64,000 nucleotides of DNA, from assembly GCA_020466095.1 (NCBI GenBank), contig CM035807.1, forward strand, positions 65,343,050 through 65,407,049. Reading direction: 5' to 3'. Both the position numbers and the translations under genes were made by a program. This document shows positions 30,180-41,269 of the stretch, piece after piece (position 1 is the first letter of the stretch; each line of letters begins with the position of its first letter). Origin of the DNA: Chlorops oryzae (taxonomy: Eukaryota > Arthropoda > Insecta > Diptera > Chloropidae). The notes under the pieces are model-generated. The model made no database searches. It was given only the letters and a program-made list of their open reading frames with translations, and was not told the origin of the DNA.

Positions 30180-31324
30180 ATGTATATGAACTTAGCGAAA
30201 CACTTTTTCAATTTGAATTTCTAAACTATCCTATAATTAGCCGTTAATTAACCGTTAATTAATCGTGAAAGAAAAAAATTTACCGCTCTTTTAGTTTTTT
30301 TTTTATGCGATGTTTCGCTAAGTTCATATGAACTTAGCGGAACAAAAATTTTAAAAATATGTTTTTTGTTTCCACTTATAGCTCAATCGATGCTGTGAAT
30401 TAACCGTTAATTAATCGTGAAAGAAAAAAATTTACCGCTCATCTAGTTTTTTTTTTATGCGATGTTTCGCTAAGTTCATATGAACTTAGCGGAACAAAAA
30501 TTTTAAAAATATGTTTTTTGTTTCCACTTATAGCTTAATCGATGCTGTGAATTAACCGTTAATTAATCGTGAAAGAAAAAAATTTACCGCGCATCTAGTT
30601 TTTTTTTTAAGCGATGTTTCGCTAATGTGGCAGCGGACTAAGCAAGCATAAACAGTAGACATGACGTTAAAAACGACTTTTTGGAATTTCTTAGGTGGGG
30701 TGGTCTCATATTGTAGGGTTCCTCGAAAAACTTTATGGGCCAAAATTTTTTTCTGTAGGACGACGCTTAGACGTGCCCCACGGGGGTCAAAGTTAAAAAA
30801 AACCCCGCCAAATCTTACTAATGTCGCCATAACTCTGTAAGGGAGGTCAGAAAGTGGGTAAATGTGAGAGCGACCCCCATTAATTTTTCCCCCGTAACAT
30901 TTTATCTCAACAAACTTTTCCCCTATCTCCCCTCCTTAAGGGGGCTCCCATATAAAAGTACCCTTTTTATAAAATTGGTGCAAACCACGCACCAATGGCA
31001 TAAATGGGTTAAAATGTATAACTAATCTCAACTATTTTTTTATTTTACACATTTTACACAAATATACTTACCCCCTATCTCCCCTCCTTAGGGGGGCCCC
31101 CATACAAAATTACCTTCATTTTATCAAATTTTCATTAAAAATGGCCGTCAATAGAGTCAAACCCCTCCTAGAGAGATGATATGTATGACCGACCCCCATT
31201 ATTTTTTTACCCTAAACATTTTCTTCCAACATACCTATCCTCTATCTCCCCTCCTTAGGGGGGTCTCCATACAAGATTATAGTCCGGGAGCTAGCACGTG
31301 TTTTACCCTCCTCATAAGCGCCGC
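30180..31324 (+). repeat. Left inverted arm of the Foldback-like element
   Basis: About 2.5 copies of the 150-bp unit (recurring CGATGCTGTGAATTAACCGT and GCGATGTTTCGCTAAGTTCA) in the outer 450 bp. A non-repeated part with three CCCCTATCTCCCCTCCTTA boxes follows, ending CCTCATAAGCGCCGC. Confidence 0.85.
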
Positions 31325-32096
31325 ATTCCAAATGTATCTTTAAAGACGGGGTTTTAGTCGTACATCACAAAAATCGTTTGCTGCCACCTCAGAGAGGTGG
31401 CATAAGGGGCGAAAATCGACCCCCAATGGGTGAAAAAATGGCCAAAAAAGCGCGATCTGCGCCGCGGTTGAAATTTTGCTGAGTGGTAGGTAAATGGCTA
31501 ACTAAGCGAAAAATCATTTGCTGTCACCTGTGGGAGGTGGCGAAGTCTTGCTGCCAGGACGATAAAGTCCGCGGTGCCAAGCGAATGGACAAGTTTGCAA
31601 CTGAAGTCTGTTCGCAGACACTTCTGTTATAAATAGCGCAAAGACTTAAGACACGAGCTGTAAAGATGTGACATAATTTAAATGGTTTTCCTAAAAACGC
31701 AGAGCAGATTATATTAGTTTCTGGTATCAATGAACCAAGTTTTAAGTTTGGTTTGGATCCGATAACGTTTAATGGCCCCGCAAGTCGATCAAAGTTAAAA
31801 AATTCTGAACAAATTCCAAGTAAAGCCAGCAACGTATCGCCTCAGCTTGTGTACGTATGGATGTGTGTAGCATCCCTGCAGTAATGAAATGTTTTGGGTG
31901 TAAAATGGACCAGACCTGGGTGAGTCCATATAGGACCGACCTGAAAATGATATGCACTGCGACCGACCCGGGGTGAGTCTCAATTGGACTCACCCTCGTC
32001 TAGTCCAAAAATGAGCGTAGGTGGGGTGAGTTCGTATAAACTTGTACTTATTGTTGTCTGTTTTAAGTCCTCAATCTGATCGTTGTGCTACCAAAG

Positions 32097-32164
32097 GCAA
32101 GTTAGCTTGATGGTTAAGACTCTCGCTTCGCAACCGAGAGGGTGGGAGTTCAAGCCCTTGCTCG
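32097..32164 (+). other. tRNA-like sequence with A and B boxes
   Basis: The A box TTAGCTTGATGGTTAAGAC and B box GAGTTCAAGCCC are correctly spaced. The anticodon arm CTCTCG...CGAGAG is strong, and a long T run follows from about 32177, suitable as a Pol III terminator. The T arm pairs poorly, so it is not a convincing functional tRNA. A SINE head or tRNA pseudogene is more likely. Confidence 0.45.
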
Positions 32165-32393
32165 TTTTAGAAAGAATTTTTTTTTTTTCAATAACCTAAG
32201 ATTTTTTTATGTTCATATTTAATTTTTTTTTTAACTTGAAAAAAAAAGTCGTTTTTTACATGTTATTTGTTTTTTAATATTTATTTTTCAAGAATTTTTT
32301 TTTCTGTGAAAACGAAAAATTCTTTACGCACGTTTCCCAAAAACTTGAGCAACCAAACACTCAAGTCAGCGTTTTGATCAAAGCATTAAACTT

Positions 32394-32469
32394 GCTTGTT
32401 TAGCGTAATGGTTAAGACACCAATTTAGCAACCCAGAGTTCTGCGGTTCGAGGCTCGGCCGACGCGGGC
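32394..32469 (+). other. Second tRNA-like sequence with A and B boxes
   Basis: The A box TTAGCGTAATGGTTAAGAC closely resembles the one at 32097. The B box is GGTTCGAGGCTC. The ends GCTTG and CGGGC can pair with wobble. The anticodon arm is weak. Probably a second SINE or tRNA-like relic of the same family. Confidence 0.4.
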
Positions 32470-32760
32470 AAATCAAAAAGGAAATTATATAATATTGTGT
32501 AACAAAAAGGATTAAAAAACAAAAAAGGCAAAATAAACAAAATAAGAAAAAAATTTTTTTTCATTTTTCATATTAAAATAAATATTTAAAAAAAAAAAAA
32601 CTCACCCTCATTTAAGGCCATATGGACCCACCCACAACCGACCCTTAAAGCTTTGAAAATGGACCGGTTGTTTTTCAATGACAACGCTGTGGAAAAACGG
32701 GTGAGTTGAACGTATGAAAACGCGACCGGTCCTCACCTCTTTTGGACCGACCCCGGGAAA

Positions 32761-34362
32761 GCGGCGCTTATGAGGAGGGTAAAACACGTGCTAGCTCCCG
32801 GACTATAATCTTGTATGGAGACCCCCCTAAGGAGGGGAGATAGAGGATAGGTATGTTGGAAGAAAATGTTTTGGGTAAAAAAATAATGGGGGTCGGTCAT
32901 ACATATCATCTCTCTAGGAGGGGTTTGACTCTATTGACGGCTATTTTTAATGAAAATTTGATAAAATGAAGGTAATTTTGTATGGGGGCCCCCCTAAGGA
33001 GGGGAGATAGGGGGTAAGTATATTTGGGTGAAATGTGTAAAATAAAATAATAGTTGAGATTAGTTATACATTTTAACCCATTTATGCCATTGGTGCGTGG
33101 TTTGCACCAATTTTATAAAAAGGGTACTTTTATATGGGAGCCCCCTTAAGGAGGGGAGATAGGGGAAAAGTTTGTTGAGATAAAATGTTACGGGGGAAAA
33201 ATTAATGGGGGTCGCTCTCACATATTACCCACTTTCTGACCTCCCTTACAGAGTTATGGCGACATTAGTAAGATTTGGCGGGGTTTTTGTGAACTTTGAC
33301 CCCCGTGGGGCACGTCTAAGCGTCGTCCTACAGAAAAAAAATTTTGGCCCATAAAGTTTTTCGAGGAACCCTACAATATGAGACCACCCCACCTAAGAAA
33401 TTCCAAAAAGTCGTTTTTAACGTCATGTCTACTGTTTATGCTTGCTTAGTCCGCTGCCACATTAGCGAAACATCGCATAAAAAAAAAACTAGATGAGCGG
33501 TAAATTTTTTTCTTTCACGATTAATTAACGGTTAATTCACAGCATCGATTGAGCTATAAGTGGAAACAAAAAACATATTTTTAAAATTTTTGTTCCGCTA
33601 AAATCATACGAACTCAGCGAAACATCGCATAAAAAAAAAACTAGATGAGCGGTAAGTTTTTTTCTTTCACGATTAATTTACGGTTAATTCACAGCATCGA
33701 TTAAGCTATAAGTGGAAACAAAAAACATATTTTTAAAATTTTTGTTCCGCTAAGTTCATATGAACTTAGCGAAACATCGCATAAAAAAAAACTAGATGAG
33801 CGGTAAATTTTTTTCTTTCACGATTAATTAACGGTTAATTCACAGCATCGATTGAGCTATAAGTGGAAACAAAAAACATATTTTTAAAATTTTTGTTCCG
33901 CTAAAATCATACGAACTCAGCGAAACATCGCATAAAAAAAAAACTAGATGAGCGGTAAATTTTTTTCTTTCACGATTAATTAACGGTTAATTCACAGCAT
34001 CGATTAAGCTATAAGTGGAAACAAAAAACATATTTTTAAAATTTTTGTTCCGCTAAGTTCATATGAACTTAGCGAAACATCGCATAAAAAAAAAACTAGA
34101 TGAGCGGTAAATTTTTTTCTTTCACGATTAATTAACGGTTAATTCACAGCATCGATTGAGCTATAAGTGGAAACAAAAAACATATTTTTAAAATTTTTGT
34201 TCCGCTAAGTTCATATGAACTTAGCGAAACATCGCATAAAAAAAAAACTAAAAGAGCGGTAAATTTTTTTCTTTCACGATTAATTAACGGTTAATTAACG
34301 GCTAATTATAGGATAGTTTAGAAATTCAAATTGAAAAAGTGTTTCGCTAAGTTCATATACAT
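32761..34362 (-). repeat. Right inverted arm of the Foldback-like element
   Basis: Inverse of 30180-31324, but longer because the 150-bp tandem unit is present about 5 times (33470-34300) instead of about 2.5. The inner 700 bp match the left arm closely, including the CCTCCTTA boxes in inverse. Confidence 0.85.
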
Positions 34363-35140
34363 TTTCTTTAAGACTCTTTTAGGTAAAACTTTTGACTTTT
34401 CATTTTTGTTAAACTGTACCGGCTACTCATATTAGACAAAATAAGACACATTTCACTATTTTCTGTAAGAATCAGGCATGACAATCCTTTTATGTTGACA
34501 TTTCTTTTCACTTATAAATAGCCATTCGTTGTACAGGCTTGCTCGAGTGTGGACCAAGTATTACAGTATGGGTAACGCTGTAAAAATTTTCGCGCGATAA
34601 ATATACAATGGCAAAGATGCGCAAAACAGCTGACTGTCAAAAACGACAAAGGGTATTGTAACAACTTGGCGTGATTTCACCGACTGACTCTTTATTCATA
34701 TTTAGCTCTTAACCTAGCTTATTTCTATAACTATTTGTAATAATTTTAATAATACTATTAACACATTTCGGATTTAGCGATGTTCTTATAGTGCGAACAC
34801 ACTGCTGTACAAATTCCTACATTACAATCTTCACGCTTAATCTTATGCTACTACATAAATTTCGGTTATTTCAAATTAGTAAAATTAATCAGGCTTCGAT
34901 TGTAAATGCATAAATAGATAGACGGTAGCTCAATGCTAGGTCCTCATTAAGGCTATCCCAGAAATAACTGTCCTTTTGTTCTATTTTTATTGCACATAAC
35001 CATTCATGTTTTTTTTTTTAACTTTTGCAGTTTATGATTTAAGGAATATTACAAAATAAACCAAACTTTTAGTTACACTGAAAAAAAAAAAACAAATAAA
35101 ATTTCGAACTGTTTGATTAAGGTCCTTTATTAGGTTTTTT

Positions 35141-36950
35141 TTACCGATCTTTCGTTGATTTTAGTGCATGCCCGAAGCCATTTATGTCGAAATATTTCGA
35201 AGTTTTCAAAATTTGTTCTGTATTTTTAAGATTTCTTTTCATTAAAGCCCAATATCCTTCGATTGGGCGAAGTTCGGGGCAATTCAGAGGATTTGATTCT
35301 CTTGTTACAACAGCGACATTGTTGGATTGGTACCAATCCATCATATTAATGGGCATACTGAGATGTTGCTTGATCCGGCAAAAATAGTACTGAACCCGGG
35401 TGCTGACATATTAATGGCAGAAAATGCCACTCCAGATACGCAGTGATGTCATTTTCAGTGTTGATCGTGCGATCTGTCACAAATTTCTTACTTCGAAGGC
35501 CACATTTCCAAATGGCATGCCAATCCATATATTCCTGTGAAAATTTGGTATATTTTTCTGTGGTTAATTCAGAGGCTACTCGACCTGTTTTAACGGCAGT
35601 ATAATAACCCTGTCCAGGTAACTGCTTGCAAAAAGGTCCATTTCATCATCCATGATCACGCAGACGAATTTGGGCAGGTATCGCGATTCAGTTTTCGAGC
35701 CCTCCTCTTGGCTGCTGCGTCTTTTTCTTCTGCCCTATCGAGTACTTATTGTAATTTATAGCTCCTAAGGATGTAACATTTTTATACCCAGCGTAAGCAG
35801 GGTATATAAGTTTTGTGCGAACCTTGTAACAGCCAGAACTAAGCTCCGTAGATAAAGACATATCTATATATTCTTGATCAGGATCAAAAACTGAATCGAT
35901 TTAGACATGTCCGTCTGTCCGTCTGTCGGTCCGTCCATCTTTCTGTCTGTCCGTCCGTCTGTCTGTCTGTCCGTCCGTCTGTCTGTCTGTCCGTGTGTCT
36001 GTGTTCAGATCTCCTCCGAAACGGCTGGACCAACCAAGTCGAAATTTGGCACACAGGTATATCGCGATTCGAGTATGATTTAAAGTAAAAATGGTAGACA
36101 TCCGCTCACTTCCACGCCCATAAATGAATTTAATAAGTTTTCAGTAAAATGCTTGTAACTTGCGAACCACTCAACACATTTCTTTGATATTTGGTGTACT
36201 GCTTAACTACGTAAAGGCACATATCCTGCAAAAAATCACGCCGTCCTCCTCGAGCCACGCCCACAAATAAGGGTTTATGGTAACGTGTGAAGTAAAAGGC
36301 GTAGAAACGTCAAATTCACAACGCAGGTTGACCAAGGCAAATTAAAGGTGGAGGGAAAAATTTATTTGGCCCGCCCACTGCCAAGCCCACAAATGGAGAT
36401 TTTTCGTTGCTTCCGAAGCAAAAGGCGTAGAAGCTTCAAACTCGGAACATAGGTTCACCAAGGTGAACGAAAGGTGCAGGAAAAAATTTATGTAGACCTC
36501 CCACTTCCACGCCCACAAATGGAGATTTTTCGTAACATATTGCGCCAATAATGTCGGGACGCTGGGTATTTCAAAATCGGGCTTAACCGACTTTAGCTTT
36601 CTTAATTGTTTAATCTGTAATACATTTGACTTCGATGTTACCGGTTTTTTGCCATATCACGAACTGTAGTGCCTGGATCCTGAGTAAACAGCCGCTTAGC
36701 CTTTGGGGCTTGGTTCCCCGGACCACTTTTTCAACCTTAACCTGGTGTTTTTCGTAACAGAGTAAGCCGCTTGTATCATTTTGCGGTCCTTCCGACAGTT
36801 TTTACGCACATGCCAACTTTTTTTTAGCGATATTTTTGTACGTGGTGTTTGGATTTTCCACGTATTAGCAAATAATTTATTTTCGCTTTTCTTCTTGTTG
36901 AGATGACATCTTTTGAGTAGCTCTTTAATTTTACTTCGATTATATTTTTT
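35141..36950 (-). pseudogene. Tc1-like transposase, decayed and interrupted
   Basis: From right to left: poorly preserved N-terminal pieces (about 36950-36612, with TKPQRLSG- and VRDMAKN-like words in different frames). The 35781-36611 insertion follows, then CVIMDDEMDLFA with the first catalytic Asp (about 35655), MDWHAIWKCGLRSKKFVTD, PDQATSQYAH, and NCPELRPIEGYWALMKRNLK with the last catalytic acid (35141-35356). The PELRPIEGYWA wording is that of Tc1/mariner DDE enzymes. Several stops and frameshifts; not functional. Confidence 0.65.
35781..36611 (+). mobile_element. DINE-1/Helentron-like element (copy F)
   Basis: Runs from TTTATACCCAGCGTAAGCAG through a TCCG/TCTG microsatellite (35908-36000) and two to three 126-bp units to the hairpin AAATCGGGCTTAACCGACTTT and AGCTTTCTTAATTGTTT. 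It is inserted inside the Tc1-like transposase. Confidence 0.8.
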
Positions 36951-37159
36951 TTATCTGCAATATTTTTACTTTATGTTGGTTCTAAATGTGTTGCGTTAGA
37001 GCTAAAAATTTTTTATTAATTGCCTAAAAACAAAAGGGCAGTTTTTCTGGGACAGTCCTTATTTCGACTTTGAAGATTGTAGCGATTTCCCAGGCTTATG
37101 TTTAAGCTACTCTCTGCATTTGATGCGCTGTCAAATTCACTTCCGTGATTTATTATTCC

Positions 37160-37400
37160 CTAATTCTTTTGCCTTTCCTGTTCTTGATTTGTTATTTCGT
37201 TTGGGATTAACTCAACGATGTCTTGAGAATAACGCGGTATGAGTTGATTTGCGTGTCTTTTCCAAATTTTATTCAATTCGGTCTCTACTAAGTATGTTAG
37301 CATTCCGATTCTCTTTAACACCTTTCGCTTACACCAGCTTATTTTGCCCGGCTTCGAATAAAATCGAATCATCACTGTATCATTCCTTAAGAATATTGTT
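37160..37400 (-). pseudogene. Gypsy-type integrase C-terminal fragment
   Basis: The minus-strand frame reads RFYSKPGKISWCKRKVLKRI, LTYLVETELNKIWKRHANQL and IPRYSQDIVEL. The TYLVE...WKRHANQL pattern is the C-terminal (GPY/F-like) module of Ty3/gypsy integrases. The rest of that element is absent: a Tc1-like relic lies on one side and the BEL LTR on the other. Confidence 0.55.
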
Positions 37401-38542
37401 TTATTGTGACCCTTAAAATTTCATTTTTGCTTATGTCAAGTAGACATTAAAATCAACGCGCGATGCACCTTAAGAAAATATTTATTCAACAAACATAAAA
37501 ATATAACTCAAAATACACTTCTTAAAAAAAATTAATGCAAGCTTCCGAGAAATTTTTTTCAAATGGTTGTTAAATCGCGAACTCTGCACTTCACTCCTCT
37601 TAGTAGGCTTCTCCTATTGTTCTTATTATACTATAGGATTGCTCGATAACTTCTTAGCGCGATAGTTTTACTGGCCGAGTATCGGTTGCAATATAATCGG
37701 TTACAGCTCGGCCTCTCCTGACCTTTCAGCTTCATCTGCCGTGTCGTCATCAACTGAATAAATCTCAGGGCTGGATGTGCACCAAGTTTCAAGGTTATCG
37801 GCTTTTGTCACGTTGCTATACCGTCGCTGGATGACAAATGCGTCAGGCAAATCCTCAAGGATTAAACGATCGATGTTGAGGACTTTGGTTACAATATACA
37901 GTATTTATAAGCAGCAAGGGTCGATGTTCAGATTCATAACGGTATGGGTAATACGCCTCGGATGTGCATTTGGCTCTCAACCTTACCACCTGTTAAGAAT
38001 TAACAGAAGGCCAAAAATTGCTGTTCGCTTGTAGGATTCACTCATAAGAGCATGCATGCATTAAGCAAGAGCGCGTTAGAAGTGCACGAAATCGTTTGAC
38101 TTACATACGCACAAATATGCACAAAAAAAAAAGAAAAACCACACATAGCTAGGTAAAACTTGGACTGTACCGACTTGACGACAAAATTGCTGAGATGTCA
38201 ATTAGGAGTAATGAACTGCAATTGGCAAATTTGATTTGATTTTTGCTTCAAGCTTTGGATAATTTGAATTTGTTTGCTTCTTTCTTCTGTCTCCAATAAA
38301 TGTAAAGTTAGCAATAAAATAGTATATAAATAAAAAAATATTTTGGACACCTAAAAAGTAAAGATTAATTATTTTTACCTTGATTCAAGTTAAAGTGCTA
38401 GCAATTAATCTCAACGAGAGACCATAGTTCAAGTGAAAGTTATCTTCTTTACGTAATTGTGAACATTTAAAATCCCTCAAGCAACGATAGGTCGTAGGAC
38501 ATGCACTACGGGCCTAACACCATTAAAGGTGGTAATTAATAT

Positions 38543-38556
38543 TGGTGACCCCAGAC
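38543..38556 (+). promoter_or_regulatory. Primer binding site of the BEL element
   Basis: TGGTGACCCCAGAC follows the presumed end of the LTR (...GGTGGTAATTAATAT). TGGTGACCCC-type sites are usual in BEL/Pao elements. Confidence 0.65.
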
Positions 38557-38733
38557 GTTTTCAGCTGGGCACATCACGTTATCCTTCTAAACGCGAAAAA
38601 TTTCAATTCGTATGCTAGGGCAGTACGCCGCGAATTAAATCTCGTTTACATATCCCAAAAGCGTGGGCGTTCGGTGTCGTAAGGTTACATTCATAAACGT
38701 ACCATCAAAGGACGATTTTGGGAGTTCTGTATC

Positions 38734-39535
38734 CAGCGGCGGATTAAAGTGTCCTGAGGCCCGGGGCTTATGTAGTGATGGGACCCCAGATTCTATATTT
38801 GGTGCAGTTGTTTTAAATAAAGAATACAGTCGTTTTGCTATATAAGAAAGTCGATTTTTCCAAGAAAGTTCATTCTTATATCCGGTTTTTTCTTATATAA
38901 AAACCCGTTTATAAGAACATTCTTTCTTAAAAAAAAAACCGTTTGTAAGAAAATTTTTTCTTATATAAACTACCAATATTTGAAATTTGCGGTGTTAAAT
39001 TTTTTATAAAACCCAATTTTCTTGTATAAAAATGTTTTCCATACTAAAAGAGTTTTTGGTTTTGGTAAACAGTTTTTTAAAGGCAGGTTTTTCTTAAATA
39101 CGAGTTTCTTATATACAAACATTTTTGTACAGAGCTTAATATAAATGGACTTGGGGCCCTGAGATTCCTTTCTTAAAAGCGGGTTTTTCTTATATAAGTG
39201 GGAGTTTCTTATATAGCGAAACTACTGTAGCTGCTAAAGTCAATTATAGAAATAGAACAATATAAATTCTTTCAAAGGAATGAACCATAAAAAAGGAAAT
39301 AGTTTATATATGGGCCCTTGATTTTGAAAGTGCTATAAGTCAAAAATTTTATTAATATATCATATAAGTATGTAATTTAATTTTATATTTCATTAATTTT
39401 TAAACTTTAAAGCGATTTTATCCAAAAAAATTTTTTGGAAATATTTTGATGATATTTTAGTTGGACCCTCGGGGCCCGTTGCAAGTTGGGGCCCGGGGCT
39501 ATAGCCCCAGCTAGCCCTACCTTAATCCGGCACTG
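38734..39535. mobile_element. hAT-type MITE with 8-bp duplication
   Basis: The ends are CAGCGGCGGATTAAAG and, inverted, CAGTGCCGGATTAAGG. The 8-bp direct repeat TCTGTATC flanks it (38726-38733, 39536-39543). The 802-bp interior lacks an ORF and repeats TTCTTATATAA-like words. GC-rich GGGGCCCGGGGC tracts sit just inside both ends. Confidence 0.85.
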
Positions 39536-39619
39536 TCTGTATCGCAAGGACACACTCTAATCAACGTACAATTTTAGAAGTTCAGTGTCGCAAGTACACA
39601 CTTTAATCATTTTTCGATT

Positions 39620-40903
39620 TTGGGAGTGCGGTGTCGCAAGGACACACTGAAATCAACAGATTTGGGCAGTTGGTGTATAAAAAACACAAGATTGCATCGT
39701 ACAAGGGAAAATTCAGCCATAACTTTTGAAACAATTGTAAAGCGCCACTATCAGCCGGGGGACGACATAAGGCAGTTCATTGAAAACTTTAGAAAATCTC
39801 AGAAAGAGCGCCGCACTTCTCAACTTTATACCACTAAAACTCAGGAGTTGCAAGAATTAACATTGCAGCTTTACAAAAATCATTCAATAAATAATGCTCT
39901 TGACGAAGAGCTGCTTGATGATAATTATTTTGGAAGTTCATACTACGCAGGAATCAATAAAATGGCTATAGATTACATCAAACGAATGAAGAAAAGGGCA
40001 GTGAAGCTGGCAGAAGGTACCGAAGCGTCTGCAAAAGCAAGATCAACGCAAGAAGAACAATTTAAACAGCAACAAAGGAAAGAGTACGCTACGAGGAAAC
40101 GCCTTCGTAATCAAAAAGCACACATTTGGGCCTTGGAAAGAAATATTGAAGAAATTAACTCAGCTCGAAATAAACAGCATCCTCATTCGTTCTACACAAT
40201 CAAAGCAGCGATTCTGTTTAAACGTATGGCAGAGTTATAGCAAAATAACGGCACTCTGTGGGAGTCAACCGATGACAACCAAATAGAGGAATACACATTA
40301 CAATCCTATTATGAGATGGAATCTTAGGTTGAGGCCGCATTAGTTGAACTCCAGGATCACATAAAAATTGCACCGCTACAGGCGAATACAATCGCACCAA
40401 GATCACATGACAATTCTGCAGTCAATGCTATGCTGCCAAGGATATCATTGCCAAAGTTCAATGGCGATTACATGCAATGGGTCGCATTTAATGACCTTTT
40501 TGTAGAAAACATTCATCAGTCGTCCATGATCGATTCTCAACGGATGCGGTAGCTTTCAAAATCATTAGTTGGTGAACCAAAAAACTTATTCAAACACCTA
40601 CCATCGATTGGAAGCAATTATGCTGCTGCACGGAGCATACTCACAAGCAGATATGATAACAAACGTCTGCTTGTATCAACACTACCAAATACGCTTTTGT
40701 CACAACCCACTGTTAAAATCGAGTCTCCATCATCGATGAAATTCTTTGATGACATGACCAAGGAATGCCTGCACGATTTGAAAACTCAAGGAATGCCAAT
40801 TCAGCATTGGGATACTATTATTTCTCATGTGGTAATGCGGAAATGGATTAAGATACACAGAAAGCATAAGAGCAAAGCATTGACGACAGCAAAAGAATTT
40901 TAA
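39620..40903 (+). pseudogene. BEL/Pao gag, broken
   Basis: The first frame (to 40240) holds a helical, charged region. After a stop, sense continues with LPRISLPKFNGDYMQWVAFN, DLFVENIHQS, HLPSIGSNYAAARSILTSRY, TLLSQPTVKIESPSS and DMTKECLHDLKTQGMPIQHW, which is the DUF1759-type capsid of BEL elements. Stops at about 40326 and 40549 and a loss of match after VVMRKW show decay. Confidence 0.75.
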
Positions 40904-41269
40904 CGCTGGATAAAGTCTTAAAGTTTTAAGAACGTAGATTTGAAGCATTAGGAGTAAGGAGTAATGCCCAAAAATCCATTAAGCGCACATGCGCCCCAAC
41001 AGTAAGTACAGATGGTAGATTTCTCGTGTGTAAAAAAGAGCGGCACACGGTTTATGAATGAAACAATTTTAAAAAGGCTGCTATCAAACAAAAGTCGCAG
41101 CTAGTTAAACTTATCACTTGTGCGCTAACTGCTTAAAGCCAGGACATAAATTTAATAACTGTTAATCAGTTCATTGCACAAAATGCAAAAGAAGGTACAA
41201 ACCCCTTCTTTATCCGGAAGAAAACAAACCAGAAAAAAAAGAAGTCAGCCACGCCTAATGCAGTTAGCC

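Larger units (their letters stand above)
31325..32760. other. Loop of the Foldback-like element
   Basis: Single-copy 1.4 kb without a convincing ORF. It contains GGGTGAGT-type motifs near 31920-32030 and 32700-32710 and two tRNA-like sequences. T-rich and A-rich tracts (32165-32330, 32480-32610) follow each of the latter. Confidence 0.5.
30180..34362. mobile_element. Foldback-like element with long inverted arms
   Basis: A 4183-bp element starting ATGTATATGAACTTAGCGAA and ending with its inverse. The arms are 30180-31324 (left) and 32761-34362 (right), joined by a loop of about 1.4 kb. The outer part of each arm is a tandem repeat of about 150 bp. A 9-bp duplication flanks it, as in Drosophila FB elements and Mutator-group transposons. 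No transposase is encoded, so it depends on another element. The class assignment rests on architecture only. Confidence 0.85.
34950..37059 (-). mobile_element. Tc1/mariner-superfamily transposon relic, split by a DINE element
   Basis: The ends are similar inverted repeats (left AGGCTATCCCAGAAATAACTG; right, inverse strand, AGGACTGTCCCAGAAAAACTG), both followed by YCCTTTTGTT and flanked by TA (34948-34949, 37060-37061). Without the 35781-36611 insertion it is about 1.28 kb, normal for this superfamily. The gene inside is on the minus strand and decayed. Confidence 0.75.

Noticed and set aside
30552..31993. Short frames in the Foldback element
   Set aside because: No similarity, they cross repeat boundaries and the inverse arm carries the same frames.
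32097..32164. Functional tRNA gene
   Set aside because: A and B boxes are good, but the T arm and acceptor do not pair well enough; called tRNA-like instead.
30180..34362. CRISPR-like array from the regular 150-bp units
   Set aside because: Units are contiguous without variable spacers and form inverted arms in a fly genome; Foldback architecture explains them.
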